In this document: in pieces, positions 43,130 through 51,928 of the stretch
How positions within the stretch are numbered: the first letter of the stretch is position 1
Layout: the number at the start of each line of letters is the position of its first letter
Assembly: GCF_018406605.1 (NCBI RefSeq)
Contig: NZ_AP024545.1
Coordinates: forward strand, 1-64,000
DNA from: Noviluteimonas caseinilytica
Lineage (GTDB): Bacteria > Pseudomonadota > Gammaproteobacteria > Xanthomonadales > Xanthomonadaceae
Reading direction: 5' to 3'
Length of the DNA stretch: 64,000 nt
Notes under the pieces: generated by a model
Databases searched by the model: none
What the model was told of the DNA's origin: nothing
What the model saw: only the letters and a program-made list of their open reading frames with translations
Translations under genes and position numbers: made by a program

Positions 43130-43768
43130 CTAGTTGATGTTCACCAACGCACCCTTGATCGTCATCGTGGCGTTGGCCTTGAGTTCGAGCGTGCCGGTGG
43201 CTTCGATCGTGATCGTCGCGGCCTTGATCTCCAGCGACCCGCTGGCCTGCAGCTTCATCGCGCCGCTCTTGTTGTCGATCGAGACCTTGTTGCCCTGCCC
43301 GTCGTCGACGAGGATCCCGTCGTCGGTGAGCTTCACGACGCCGCCGTTCTCGTGCTTCAGTTCCACCATCCCCTGCGTGCCGTCGTCGAACGTCAGCGTG
43401 TGGCCCTTGCGCGACTTGAACATCCGCGTGTCGTTGTTGCCGTCGCTGTTGTCGAACGGCGGCTTGTCCTGGCCGTTCCACACGCCGCCGAGGATGTAGG
43501 GGAAGCGCATGTCTTCGCGTTCGAAGGCGACGAGCACTTCGTCGTCCACTTCCGGGATCAGCACCAGGCCGCGGTCCTTGCCCGCCATCGGCGTGGCCAG
43601 GCGCGCCCAGAAACTTTCGCTGTCGTCGAACCACGGGAAGCGCACGCGCACGCGGCCCAGCCCGTCGGGATCCTGGTTGTTCGTCACCAGCGCGACCGCG
43701 ACGCCGCGCGCGAAGCCGCCGGCTTCCAGCCCGGTCTCGACCGGCGGCGCCTGCACGAGGCCGTTCAC
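43130..43768 (-). CDS. gp5/VgrG-type spike protein (C-terminal half of Afp8)
   Basis: 212 residues from the GTG at 43768, which overlaps the preceding stop in GTGA. The OB-fold domain is recognised from VAVALVTNNQDPDGLGRVRVRFPW, LATPMAGKDRGLVLIPEVDDEVLVAFE and YILGGVWNG. A beta-helix of short repeats follows (VELKHENGGVVKLTDDGILVDDGQGNKVSI, ATITIEATGTLELKANATMTIKGALVNI). In most Afp-type systems this domain is fused to the gpD-like hub; here it is a separate polypeptide. Confidence 0.92.
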   Translation of the reverse strand: MNGLVQAPPVETGLEAGGFARGVAVALVTNNQDPDGLGRVRVRFPWFDDSESFWARLATPMAGKDRGLVLIPEVDDEVLVAFEREDMRFPYILGGVWNGQDKPPFDNSDGNNDTRMFKSRKGHTLTFDDGTQGMVELKHENGGVVKLTDDGILVDDGQGNKVSIDNKSGAMKLQASGSLEIKAATITIEATGTLELKANATMTIKGALVNIN

Positions 43769-44898
43769 AGCGTGGTCTCCCGGACGTGGAAGCGCGTGCG
43801 GTAGCCGCTCGCGTCGATGCGATGCGTGGCTTTCTCGATGTAGTACACCTTCGAGAAGGCGTCGCCGATCTTGTCGATCTGCACGGTGCGGTCGGGGCGC
43901 AGTTCCGGCAGGCCGACGGTCTCGGCGTCCGCGGTGAGGAATTCGCGCGTGCGTTCGCTCAACGCCGCCTTCGCGCGCTGGTCGGCTTCGGCTTGCGTGA
44001 ACACCGGTTGGCGCAGCCGCAGCACGGGTTGCTTGCCGGGGGCGCGCACGAGCGAGCCCAGGTGTTGCGCGACACTCTTCGCGCGCGCACCGCCATCGGA
44101 TTGCGCGTCGGCGCGCCCGATGAAGATTTCCTTGCGCGCGGTGTCGCTGCCGTACACCTCGACCTTCGCGACCTGGCCGGCCAGGTTGGCCTGCGGCCGG
44201 AAACTCAGCAGCCCTTCGCCCCAGCTCAGGTGCACGACGGGATCGGACTTCACGCGCGGCTTGCCGAAGTGCAGCGTCGAGCGGCCGCGGCCGTCCACGT
44301 CGACGTAGAGTTCGAAGTGTTCGTTGTCGCTGTTGTTGCGCGCGGCCAGCTTCTTGAGGAAGTCCCAGTCGCTTTCCTGGTTCTGTTCGATCTGCGGGCG
44401 CTTCTCGCGCGTGTCGTCGATCGCGGTGTTCAGGTTGTGGAAGCGCGCGATCTGCTGCACCACGTCGCTGTCGGTGGTGTCGCGCCAGCTGTCGGAACTC
44501 TTGCCCAGCGTCATCAGGAAGCCGGGGTCGTAGCCGGAGACGACGAGTTCGGGCGCGCCGGTCTCGGGGAAGCTCGTCGAGACTTCGGTGATCACGCCGT
44601 TGACCACGGTGGGCATCGACGATGCATCGCCGTAGCCCATGCACACTTCGATGCTGGCGCCGAATGCGAACTGGCCCAGCAGGTCGTCGCCCTGCCCCGT
44701 ACGGAACTTGCGCAGCTTGTGGTCGAACGCATCGATCACGGTGAAGGAGAAGTGCCAGGCCGCGCCCAGCACCATGTCCACTTCCACCTGGCTCACGGCG
44801 ACTTGCAGGTCGCGCACGAGTTCGCGGTTCGCCAGCCGCACGACGAAGGACGGTGCGAAGAATTCGCCGTAGTTCCGGGAGAGCGTGACCAGTTCCAT
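43765..44898 (-). CDS. gpD/VgrG-N-like baseplate hub protein (N-terminal half of Afp8)
   Basis: 377 residues. The phage late control D (gp27-like) hub fold shows in VSQVEVDMVLGAAWHFSFTVIDAF, VNGVITEVSTSFPETGAPELVVSGYD and NQESDWDFLKKLAARN. The C-terminus gives a SKVYYIEKATHRIDASGYRTRFHVRE strand set. It forms the trimer linking tube to spike. It begins inside the stop of the LysM gene (TGATG), and the spike gene begins inside its stop (GTGA). Confidence 0.92.
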   Translation of the reverse strand: MELVTLSRNYGEFFAPSFVVRLANRELVRDLQVAVSQVEVDMVLGAAWHFSFTVIDAFDHKLRKFRTGQGDDLLGQFAFGASIEVCMGYGDASSMPTVVNGVITEVSTSFPETGAPELVVSGYDPGFLMTLGKSSDSWRDTTDSDVVQQIARFHNLNTAIDDTREKRPQIEQNQESDWDFLKKLAARNNSDNEHFELYVDVDGRGRSTLHFGKPRVKSDPVVHLSWGEGLLSFRPQANLAGQVAKVEVYGSDTARKEIFIGRADAQSDGGARAKSVAQHLGSLVRAPGKQPVLRLRQPVFTQAEADQRAKAALSERTREFLTADAETVGLPELRPDRTVQIDKIGDAFSKVYYIEKATHRIDASGYRTRFHVRETTL

Positions 44899-45575
44899 CA
44901 CGGGTGCTCCATCGGCGGGAGTTCGAGCCAGTCGCCGGGCGCGATCTCGCGCGGGTCGTCCAGGTCGTTGGCGCGCGCGACGCGCACCCATTCGTCCGGG
45001 TCGTCGTATTCGCGCGCGGCGATCCACCACAGGCGTTCGCGGCCCACCACCACGCGGCGCTTGGTCTTGTCGGCGGATTCGCGACGCGGGTCTTCCAGTT
45101 GCTGGCGCAGCGTGCGGTATTCCTTGAAGGCCACCGACAGCGACACGCGCGCGGGCGCGCCATCGGGATGGAACATCGTGACCTTGCGGCCGAGGCGTTC
45201 GATGACCGCGGCGAATTCCAGCGGTCCCCAGTTGAAGCGCACGGGCGGCGGCGCGTGGAGGTCGCGGTCGATCTCGAGCAGCGTGGTCAGGGCGCGCAGT
45301 CGCGCGTTGAGCGGGTCGGATTCGGATTGGCGCAGCGACGTCGGGCCGGTGGGATCGGTGTAGTCGTCGAGGAACAGGTCCATCGTCAGGCGATCGGATT
45401 CGCCGTTGACGAACTGCAGCAGCGGCGCGCCGAGGCCCGGGACCGGCGCGGCCTTGTAGGAATTGGAGCGCTCGAACGTGTATTCGGTCGGGTTGAACAG
45501 CACGGCGATGACTTCGCCCTTGCGCGCCCCGTCGAGCACGGTGATGGTCGCCTTCTTGAGCTGCGACTTGGCCAT
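44898..45575 (-). CDS. eCIS LysM-type tube adaptor (Afp7-like)
   Basis: 225 residues. The N-terminal domain (ATITVLDGARKGEVIAVLFNPTEYTFERSNSYK) matches the gp53/Afp7 adaptor family. The C-terminal REYDDPDEWVRVARANDLDDPREIAPGDWLELPP is a LysM-like unit. In Afp and PVC this protein connects the first tube ring to the hub. The start overlaps the preceding stop by one base (TGATG). Confidence 0.9.
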   Translation of the reverse strand: MAKSQLKKATITVLDGARKGEVIAVLFNPTEYTFERSNSYKAAPVPGLGAPLLQFVNGESDRLTMDLFLDDYTDPTGPTSLRQSESDPLNARLRALTTLLEIDRDLHAPPPVRFNWGPLEFAAVIERLGRKVTMFHPDGAPARVSLSVAFKEYRTLRQQLEDPRRESADKTKRRVVVGRERLWWIAAREYDDPDEWVRVARANDLDDPREIAPGDWLELPPMEHP

Positions 45576-46471
45576 CAGAGTCCCCGGCGCTCGCGCTCGA
45601 TGCGCAGGCGATGGTCGATGCGGCGGATCACGTCGTCGGCGACGCGGTCGACGAGGGCGGTGTCGAGTGCTTGCGGGCGGAGGGCGGATTGCAATGCCGC
45701 GATGGCCTGCGTCTCGACCTGCGCAATCGGCACCGGGTGCGCGACGGGCGCACTGCTGCCCTGCGCATGCGGTGCGTCGATGGCATCCACCGGCTTCGGT
45801 TCGCTGGCGCGCCATACGAGTTCCGGTGAGCGCGTGCGGAAAGCCTCGAGGGCCGGGATCGTCCGCTGCGCGGCTGGTTGCCTGGCTTGTGTCACGTCCT
45901 GGCGCGAACGCGGGAGCGACAACTGCGTCGGCCGACGCGCTGCAGCGTTGATGCCGATCTGCGTTGCAGCCGGCCTCTCCGATTCGCGTCGCGGTCCAAG
46001 CTGCATCGTGGCCATGGGCGCCGGTCGCGCTGCAGCGGTGCGTGGCGCGTGCATCGCCACCGGAATGCGCATCGCCGGTCGCATCGCGACGCCCGCCTGC
46101 TGCAGCCACTTCGCAGAGATCCTGTTGTCCGCGTTCGCGCGCACGTTCGACGGTTGCGGCGACCGCATCTCTGCCGGAACGACGTTCCGCGCGCGCACCT
46201 GGTCGACCGACGGCTTGTCCTTGGCTTGCGCGACCGCCTGCGTCGCGCTGCGCACCTCCACCCGCAGCTGCATCTGCACGCGCCACGGCGAGCGATCGAT
46301 GCGCCGCGCACATTCCGTTTTCGCCAAGGGCGCATGTGCCTGCACCGGACGCCGCCACCGCAACCCGATCGGCCGCCAACTCATTCGCGCCGCACGCGCC
46401 CGGCGGACTGTCCGCCGGCGCGCAAACGCCCGCGCCGCCCGGAACGCCCGCATCCGCATCGCGCCGCTCAC
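45575..46471 (-). CDS. Ala/Arg-rich eCIS linker protein of unknown function
   Basis: 298 residues from the GTG at 46471, which overlaps the tube 2 stop (GTGA); internal ATGs lie at 46459 and 46453. The sequence is low-complexity, rich in Arg, Ala, Gln and Pro, and predicted disordered. Only the final 45 residues look folded, ending in LVDRVADDVIRRIDHRLRIERERRG. Proteins with this type of short conserved C-terminal helix occur between tube and LysM genes in other eCIS loci; the role is unknown. It is not a normal tape measure, which would be long and helical. Confidence 0.7.
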   Translation of the reverse strand: MSGAMRMRAFRAARAFARRRTVRRARAARMSWRPIGLRWRRPVQAHAPLAKTECARRIDRSPWRVQMQLRVEVRSATQAVAQAKDKPSVDQVRARNVVPAEMRSPQPSNVRANADNRISAKWLQQAGVAMRPAMRIPVAMHAPRTAAARPAPMATMQLGPRRESERPAATQIGINAAARRPTQLSLPRSRQDVTQARQPAAQRTIPALEAFRTRSPELVWRASEPKPVDAIDAPHAQGSSAPVAHPVPIAQVETQAIAALQSALRPQALDTALVDRVADDVIRRIDHRLRIERERRGL

Positions 46472-46896
46472 GTCGCCTTCCTCAAGCCGTGATGCGCCAG
46501 CTCCAGGCTTTCCATCACCACTTGCTGCGATGTCGCATCCAGGTCCGACGCCGACCACTTCACCGGGATCGCCTGCGCCACTTCCCAGGCCCATGCGTTG
46601 TCGTTGGCTTCGTCGTGCAGGCGGATCCACAGGTTGCGACGCTGCACCTGCCCGTCGGCCGCGGCCTGCGCCCACTTGAACAGATCATCGAGCGCCAGCC
46701 CGCGCTCCAGCACGAGGTTGGGATAGGTCACGTTGGACGCGAGCTTGTGTTCGTACTCGTTGACGCCGCCTTCCTTGTACGACTCCACGCGCACTTCGCG
46801 CGACAGGCCTTTCACGCGCAGGAAACCGCCGCTGACGAGACCTTCCATCTCGACGACGTAGCGGAATCCGCGGAACGGGTCCTGTCGCTTTGCCAT
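46468..46896 (-). CDS. eCIS inner tube protein 2 (Afp1/Afp5-like)
   Basis: 142 residues of the T4 gp19-like tube family. It opens DPFRGFRYVVEMEGLVSGGFLRVKGLSREV and includes YPNLVLERGLALDDLFKWAQ. It is a paralogue of tube 1 at 47.5 kb, with which it shares the same beta-barrel plan; the second copy usually forms the ring nearest the baseplate. Its ATG is 3 bases after the stop of the 59-residue protein. Confidence 0.92.
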   Translation of the reverse strand: MAKRQDPFRGFRYVVEMEGLVSGGFLRVKGLSREVRVESYKEGGVNEYEHKLASNVTYPNLVLERGLALDDLFKWAQAAADGQVQRRNLWIRLHDEANDNAWAWEVAQAIPVKWSASDLDATSQQVVMESLELAHHGLRKAT

Positions 46897-46899
46897 GGC

Positions 46900-47079
46900 C
46901 TACACCGCGAACGGATTGGCGGGCGCGCCGTCGAGCGCCCGGTTGATGTGGGAGATCTCGCGGCACCAGCGGCGGCGCTCGCGATGTTCCAACTGCATCA
47001 GGTCGCCCGGCGCCCAGTGGAAGTGGTGCGCGATGAAGGCCATCTCCGCGTACAGCGCCTTGACGGGATAGGCCTTCAT
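46900..47079 (-). CDS. Small eCIS tail-assembly protein (59 residues)
   Basis: 59 residues, MKAYPVKALYAEMAFIAHHFHWAPGDLMQLEHRERRRWCREIS onward. The short, charged AEMAFIAHHFHW and LEHRERRRW motifs are typical of gpE-like tail assembly proteins found next to tube genes in phages and eCIS. The ATG overlaps the stop of the 122-residue neighbour (ATGA). Its role in tube assembly is inferred from size and position. Confidence 0.82.
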   Translation of the reverse strand: MKAYPVKALYAEMAFIAHHFHWAPGDLMQLEHRERRRWCREISHINRALDGAPANPFAV

Positions 47080-47444
47080 GCTTCCCCCAGGACCGACATC
47101 CTCGTGGGCGGTGCTTCGACATCGTCCTCGGCGTTGAGCGATTCGTAGAGCCGCTGCAGGTACGCCAGGTCCGACGCGTACAGGCCTTCGATCACGCCGG
47201 TGTGGATGTCGGGCAAGGTGCCCAGCCGCACGATCACGCGCGCGAGCACGATCACCGCCAGGTACGCCTCGTTCTGCTGCACGCGCGGATCGCGCAGCGG
47301 CAGGATTTCGTCGGCGGCGGTGGCCAGGCGCATCACGCCGCGGCGATGCAGCGTGCCGCTGTCGTCGAGGTAGCCTTTCGGCAATTCGAAATCGACTTCG
47401 GTGCGGAAGCCCGGATGCGGAGGGCCGGAATGCGGGGCGTTCAT
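47076..47444 (-). CDS. Small eCIS tail-assembly protein (122 residues)
   Basis: 122 residues, opening FRTEVDFELPKGYLDDSGTLHRRGVMRLATAADEILPLRDPRVQQNEAYLAVIVLARVIVRLG. This resembles tail-assembly chaperones that occupy the same slot in other contractile systems. It is soluble with no catalytic motif. It starts 13 bases after tube 1 and overlaps the 59-residue gene by ATGA. Confidence 0.78.
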   Translation of the reverse strand: MNAPHSGPPHPGFRTEVDFELPKGYLDDSGTLHRRGVMRLATAADEILPLRDPRVQQNEAYLAVIVLARVIVRLGTLPDIHTGVIEGLYASDLAYLQRLYESLNAEDDVEAPPTRMSVLGEA

Positions 47445-47457
47445 CGCGTGCTCCTGG

Positions 47458-47901
47458 TTACTTGACGCGTTCGATGCCTTCGTTCACGAGCTCCAGCGTT
47501 TCGATCATCACCTCGCTGCCTTTTGCGTTGAGGTCGCTGGGGTCGTACTTGATCGGCCAGGCGTCGCTGACGACGAAGCGCGCGGCATCGGCGCCGGCTT
47601 CGTCCTGCACCACGATCACCACTTTCCGGCGCTTGTCCTTCACCTGGCCGGACGAGATCTCCGTGTGCCACTTGTAGAGGTCCAGCGCGTTGGCGCCGAC
47701 GAACAGGCCCCACTTCAGGGTGATGTTCCCGTACTTGGTGAGGCCGGAGAGCTTGCGCACGTGCGGCGGATCGGTGCCTTCGCGGTAGTCCACCGCGTCG
47801 ATCGTGGTCTCGCCGATGTTGACTTCGCTGAAGTTGGCCTGGGTGATCGAGTCGATCTCCAGGCGGTAGCGGAAGTTGCGCAGGGGGTCGATGCGTGCCA
47901 T
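47458..47901 (-). CDS. eCIS inner tube protein 1 (Afp1-like)
   Basis: 147 residues. The tube fold is recognised by DPLRNFRYRLEIDSITQANFSEVNIGETTIDAVDYREGTDP and YGNITLKWGLFVGANALDLYKWH. Its C-terminal EVMIETLELVNEGIERV interacts with the next ring in homologues. It polymerises into the hexameric inner tube that carries cargo. It lies 12 bases downstream of the sheath. Confidence 0.94.
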   Translation of the reverse strand: MARIDPLRNFRYRLEIDSITQANFSEVNIGETTIDAVDYREGTDPPHVRKLSGLTKYGNITLKWGLFVGANALDLYKWHTEISSGQVKDKRRKVVIVVQDEAGADAARFVVSDAWPIKYDPSDLNAKGSEVMIETLELVNEGIERVK

Positions 47902-47913
47902 GGCTCATGTCTC

Positions 47914-49467
47914 CTAGCGCTGGGGTTCGGCGGTGTTCTGGAAGATCCGGAACACGACGAATTCCGCCGGACGCACCGGCGCAATGCCGATCTCGCAGAT
48001 CAGGCGCCCGTTGAGGATGTCGTCCTGCGTCATCGTGGTGCGGTCGCAGGTGATGAAGAACGCTTCTTCCTCGGTGCGCCCGAACAACGCGCCCAGCCGC
48101 CATTGCGTGCGCAGGAACAGGCGGATGGTGTCGATCACGCGCGCCCACAGCTTGTCGTCGTTGGGTTCGAAGACGACCCACTGCGTGCCTTCGTAGATCG
48201 AGCGTTCGAGGAAAATGAAGAGCCGGCGCACGCTGACGTACTTCCACAGCGCGTCGGAACTCAGGGTGCGCGCGCCCCACACGCGAATGCCGCGGCCCGG
48301 GAATTGCCGGATCGCATTGATGCCGCGCGGGTTCATCTGGTCCTGCGTGCTGTCGTCGGTCTCGGCGCTCAGCTGCAACGCGCCGCGCAGGATCTCGTTG
48401 GCCGGCGCCTTGAACACGCCGCGCTCGGTGTCGGTGCGCGCGTACACGCCCAGCGTGTGCCCGCCCGGCGGCACCAGCGTGCGCGCGCCGGACTGCGGAT
48501 CGGAGATGTAGATCCACGGGTAGTAGAACGCGGCGTACTTCGAATCCGCCACCGCGTTGCGCGGCTCGAACGCCGTCGGGTTCATCGTCTTCTGGCAATC
48601 GACGACGGCGAAGCGGTACTTGAGGTTCTCGCAATGCGTGATCAATTCCTTCGCGATCCCGAAGTCCACGCCCGGCGCGTACACCAGCGAGACATCGCGA
48701 TACGGGTCCAGCTTCAGCGCGGCCAGGCCTTGCGGCTCGGGGCGTGCCGGCAGCAGCACCTCGCCCACGTAGTCGGCCGAATCCGGGACGCCGCCTTCCG
48801 CACCGTTGGCGGACAACGGCAACGCGTTCGCGGTCTTCTGCGGGATCGATCCTGCAGGCGCGCCGGTCGCGATCAACGTCGCCAGCGCGGAGCTGTCGAG
48901 CAAGCGCTTCTCGTAGAAATCCGGCGAGACGCGATTGCCGACCAGGTCGTCGAAGTTCTCCGCGTACGAGGGGAACGGCGGCTTGGTCGGATCCTTGAAC
49001 CATTCGGTCGGATCCTGCGTCGGCGTGGTCGCGTAGTACGCCAGTTGCAGGCGGAAGCCGATCGGCACCAGCGTGCCACCGGGGCCGGGCCGCTTCGTCG
49101 AGCTGTCGGACACGTAGGCGTACACGCGCTTGCCCCACGCGCCGGAGCCCACGGCTTTCACGAGGAAGTTGGCCGGCAACGCGACTTGCGCCGGCGTGGC
49201 CGTGTCGTCGGTGATGCGGCAGACGAACAAGCGCTTGCCGCCGTTCTCGAAGAAGCCGTTCACGGTGTACGGCAGGTACTTCTCGGTGGAGGTCACGCCG
49301 CCGAACCAGCGCTGGTAATCCTTGTAGCTGGTGACCATGCGCGGCATGGTCGGGCCGCGTTCGGCTTCGCCGAGGAAGGCCGCGGTGCTGGTGGGCACGC
49401 CTTCGATCGGCTTGGGGCCGCGTTCGATTTCTTCGATGTAGACGCCGGGATGCAGGTACTCAGGCAT
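47914..49467 (-). CDS. eCIS contractile sheath protein
   Basis: 517 residues. The N-terminus EYLHPGVYIEEIERGPKPIEGVPTSTAAFLGEAERGP is diagnostic for sheaths of Afp/PVC/phage-tail origin. The C-terminal region (SIYEGTQWVVFEPNDDKLW and CEIGIAPVRPAEFVVFRIFQNT) gives the strand swapped between neighbouring subunits. Only one sheath gene is found; Afp has three. Contraction of the sheath drives the tube into the target. Confidence 0.96.
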   Translation of the reverse strand: MPEYLHPGVYIEEIERGPKPIEGVPTSTAAFLGEAERGPTMPRMVTSYKDYQRWFGGVTSTEKYLPYTVNGFFENGGKRLFVCRITDDTATPAQVALPANFLVKAVGSGAWGKRVYAYVSDSSTKRPGPGGTLVPIGFRLQLAYYATTPTQDPTEWFKDPTKPPFPSYAENFDDLVGNRVSPDFYEKRLLDSSALATLIATGAPAGSIPQKTANALPLSANGAEGGVPDSADYVGEVLLPARPEPQGLAALKLDPYRDVSLVYAPGVDFGIAKELITHCENLKYRFAVVDCQKTMNPTAFEPRNAVADSKYAAFYYPWIYISDPQSGARTLVPPGGHTLGVYARTDTERGVFKAPANEILRGALQLSAETDDSTQDQMNPRGINAIRQFPGRGIRVWGARTLSSDALWKYVSVRRLFIFLERSIYEGTQWVVFEPNDDKLWARVIDTIRLFLRTQWRLGALFGRTEEEAFFITCDRTTMTQDDILNGRLICEIGIAPVRPAEFVVFRIFQNTAEPQR

Positions 49468-49491
49468 GGCCGTTCTCCGGTGTTCGGTGCA

Positions 49492-50652
49492 TCACGCGCC
49501 GGACTGTTTGGGGGTGTCTTGCTTGGTGGGGGACTGTTCCGGCGTCCCGGGCTTCTTCGGCTCGGGATCCTTGCAGTCGTCGTCCGGGCCGTTCTTCGTC
49601 CGGTACGGCGTGCAATCGATCGGCGTGGACAGCTCGGCCTTGAACGCGGCTTCGAGCGCGTCGATCTTCGCCTTGACCTGCGCGGTGGCGCGTTCGACGT
49701 CCTGCTTGGCGGCTTCGAACTGCGCATGCGCATCGGCGAGCAGCTGCACCTGCGGCAGGTAACGCTGCGTCACCAGGCAGCACAGGATGTCGGCCAGGCC
49801 ATTGGGATCGACGAGGTACGGCAGCGGCGGCAACAGGCGTTGCAGCGTGGTGCCGATGGCGGTGTCCGGGCCGCAGCAATCGTCGGGCGGAATTTCGCCG
49901 CACGTGCAGATTTCGACGTAATCCTTCACCTTCGACGTCGCGCTGCGCGGGCGGATCGCCCAGTGCCTGGGAATCAGGGTGACGAACAGCGCGTACAGCG
50001 CGCCGGGCGCATCGGTGCTGAGCATGCCCCGCACCGTGTCGATGAGCGCCTTGTTGGCGGTGAGCGTGTCTTCCAGCGTCTTCGCCGGATCCTCCCACGC
50101 GGCCAGCACGTCCTTGATGCGGTTGACCACGGCCTGGCGTTCGTCGCGGTTGCGCTCGTGCCAGCTGGCCCGCTCGCGCAAGGTATCGACGGTGGTGGCG
50201 AAGGTGCCGGTGCCGTTCAACTGGCGCTCGAGCGCGCGGATGTCCTGCAGCAGCGGGCACAGGCGGCATTCGAGCAGGCAGCTCCAGCACTTCACGCTGC
50301 ACGCCACGTCGTCGGCGAGCTTGCCGATGGCGGTGTCCTGGTCCTGCCAGTCCTTCAGCAACGCCTGGTATTTCTCGTTGGTGAAGTTGGCCCGCGCGGA
50401 AAGCATCTTGTCCTGCAACGCGCGCAGCTCGTCGGCGAAATCCTTCGCCAGCGCGGCTTTCTCGGCCAGGTGCGCCTGCTCGCTGATCAGGCCGTCGAGG
50501 CAACTGCCGCCAGTGCCGCCCGGACCGGGCGGACAGCAGCACTTCGGATCGCACTTCTCCGGATCGGGCATCTTCGGCGGCGTGGGCGCGACCGGGGGTT
50601 TGCATTTCGGCTCCGTCCGGCTCGGCGGATTCTGCTCAGGCGTCTGGCTCAT
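49492..50652 (-). CDS. Cysteine-rich coiled-coil eCIS accessory protein
   Basis: 386 residues. A Pro/Cys-rich N-terminus (KCDPKCCCPPGPGG) leads into long helices (EQAHLAEKAALAKDFADELRALQDKM; ERASWHERNRDERQAVVNRIKD), a Cys cluster (CSVKCWSCLLECRLCP) and a Lys/Pro-rich tail (PKKPGTPEQSPTKQDTPK). No family is recognised. It lies between the DUF4255/222-residue genes and the sheath; the helical central part makes it the closest candidate for a tape-measure-like or cap-associated role, though it is short and its cysteines are unusual. Confidence 0.72.
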   Translation of the reverse strand: MSQTPEQNPPSRTEPKCKPPVAPTPPKMPDPEKCDPKCCCPPGPGGTGGSCLDGLISEQAHLAEKAALAKDFADELRALQDKMLSARANFTNEKYQALLKDWQDQDTAIGKLADDVACSVKCWSCLLECRLCPLLQDIRALERQLNGTGTFATTVDTLRERASWHERNRDERQAVVNRIKDVLAAWEDPAKTLEDTLTANKALIDTVRGMLSTDAPGALYALFVTLIPRHWAIRPRSATSKVKDYVEICTCGEIPPDDCCGPDTAIGTTLQRLLPPLPYLVDPNGLADILCCLVTQRYLPQVQLLADAHAQFEAAKQDVERATAQVKAKIDALEAAFKAELSTPIDCTPYRTKNGPDDDCKDPEPKKPGTPEQSPTKQDTPKQSGA

Positions 50653-50675
50653 GGCGACGGTCTCCTCGGGTTCGA

Positions 50676-51344
50676 TCAGGTCAACTGATCCCAGGCGTAA
50701 ATCGCATCGACCGCGCGTCCTTGCGGATGCGCGAACTGCACGGACTTCTCGATCGCCGGCTGTCCGGGGGGCGCGCGGTTGGCGATCAGTTTCAGCGACA
50801 GGTTGCCGCCGGCCAGCTGCGGCAGGTCGGCGGGGACGAAGGGAATGAACGCCGCGAACTCGCCGCGCGCGTCGGTGAAGAAACGTTGCGGCGGCTGGCG
50901 CCAAGTGGTGCCGTCGTCGTCGAGCCATTGCAGGCGGACGGCGGCATTCGAAATCGGCGTGGGCGCAGTGCCCAATGGCGGCACGGTTTCGATGAGCGCG
51001 CCGCGGATCGCGGTGGTGCCCGGTGCGAACGCGTAGTTCGCGCGCGGCTGCAAGGCGATCGTGTGCAGCGGCAGCGTGACGTCGGCCTGCGCGAGATCGG
51101 CGCCGGCGAACGGCAGCACGCCCGGATCGATGGTGACGCCGGCGAAGCCCGCGAGGCTGTCGCCGCGCCAGACGAACAAGCCGCCGTGGTTGACGATGGG
51201 CGGGGTGCGGATCCCCTTCGCGCGCACGGTGATGCCCTGGCTCATGCGCTGCAGCGTCACGGCGTCGAGCACTTCCACGGCGAGCGTGGCCTTGCGGGTC
51301 CACGCGCGCTCCAGCGGTTCGTACACGTCGAAGGTGCGGGCCAT
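50676..51344 (-). CDS. eCIS-associated protein of unknown function
   Basis: 222 residues, beta-rich, opening RTFDVYEPLERAWTRKATLAVEVLDAVTLQRMSQGI. Segments such as TLPLHTIALQPRANYAFAPGTTAIRGALIE and FTDARGEFAAFIPFVPADLP resemble carboxypeptidase-regulatory (Ig-like) sandwich domains. Its start overlaps the DUF4255 stop by one base (TGATG). Function unknown; it could be a structural decoration. Confidence 0.72.
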   Translation of the reverse strand: MARTFDVYEPLERAWTRKATLAVEVLDAVTLQRMSQGITVRAKGIRTPPIVNHGGLFVWRGDSLAGFAGVTIDPGVLPFAGADLAQADVTLPLHTIALQPRANYAFAPGTTAIRGALIETVPPLGTAPTPISNAAVRLQWLDDDGTTWRQPPQRFFTDARGEFAAFIPFVPADLPQLAGGNLSLKLIANRAPPGQPAIEKSVQFAHPQGRAVDAIYAWDQLT

Positions 51345-51928
51345 CACTCCACCTCCGTCGTCGCGCGCATGCCGACGTCGAGGCTGTCTTCGAGGACCAC
51401 GCGCGCCGGGATCGGCGGCAGCGCCGGATCGATCCACACCGGCGAGGCGACGTACGCGATCGACGTCCGATAGTTGGCCGTCGGGAACAGCGCCCAGATG
51501 CGGCTGGTTTCTTCGGTGGTGAGCGGCTCGAGCGTGAGGCGCACCGGTTCCTGGTTGACGGGCGCGCCGCTGATGACCGGATCCGACTGCAGCGCCTGCA
51601 TCGCGAAGCCCAGCACGCGCAGCAGCGGTTCTTCGCTCATGCCCGGGCGCGTGCCCACCGTGAGCAGGAAATACAGGTCGAGCGGCAAGGCGTTGTCGTG
51701 CACGATCACCGCGGGCGGCGGCGTGTTCGAGGGCACGCGGTGTTCCCGATTGCGCAGGCTGGCGTTGGGCGCGATGCGATACAGGAACAGGATCAGCGAC
51801 GCGCCGACGGCATCGGTGTCGTCGAGTGGGCCGATGAACACCGTGCCCGGATCGCCCGATGCGATGACCGCCTGCTGCAGGCGCGCACCGAGTGCCTGCG
51901 TGACGCGGAGGATCGCGTCGGCGTTCAT
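51344..51928 (-). CDS. DUF4255 protein, tube cap/terminator (Afp16-like)
   Basis: 194 residues. The family is recognised by SLILFLYRIAPNASLRNREHR, PPPAVIVHDNALPLDLYFLLTVG and LGFAMQALQSDPVISG. Afp16-type proteins cap the end of sheath and tube and control length in PVC/Afp. It overlaps the AAA+ stop (ATGA). Placing it second, after the ATPase, follows the usual Afp15-Afp16 pairing. Confidence 0.9.
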   Translation of the reverse strand: MNADAILRVTQALGARLQQAVIASGDPGTVFIGPLDDTDAVGASLILFLYRIAPNASLRNREHRVPSNTPPPAVIVHDNALPLDLYFLLTVGTRPGMSEEPLLRVLGFAMQALQSDPVISGAPVNQEPVRLTLEPLTTEETSRIWALFPTANYRTSIAYVASPVWIDPALPPIPARVVLEDSLDVGMRATTEVE

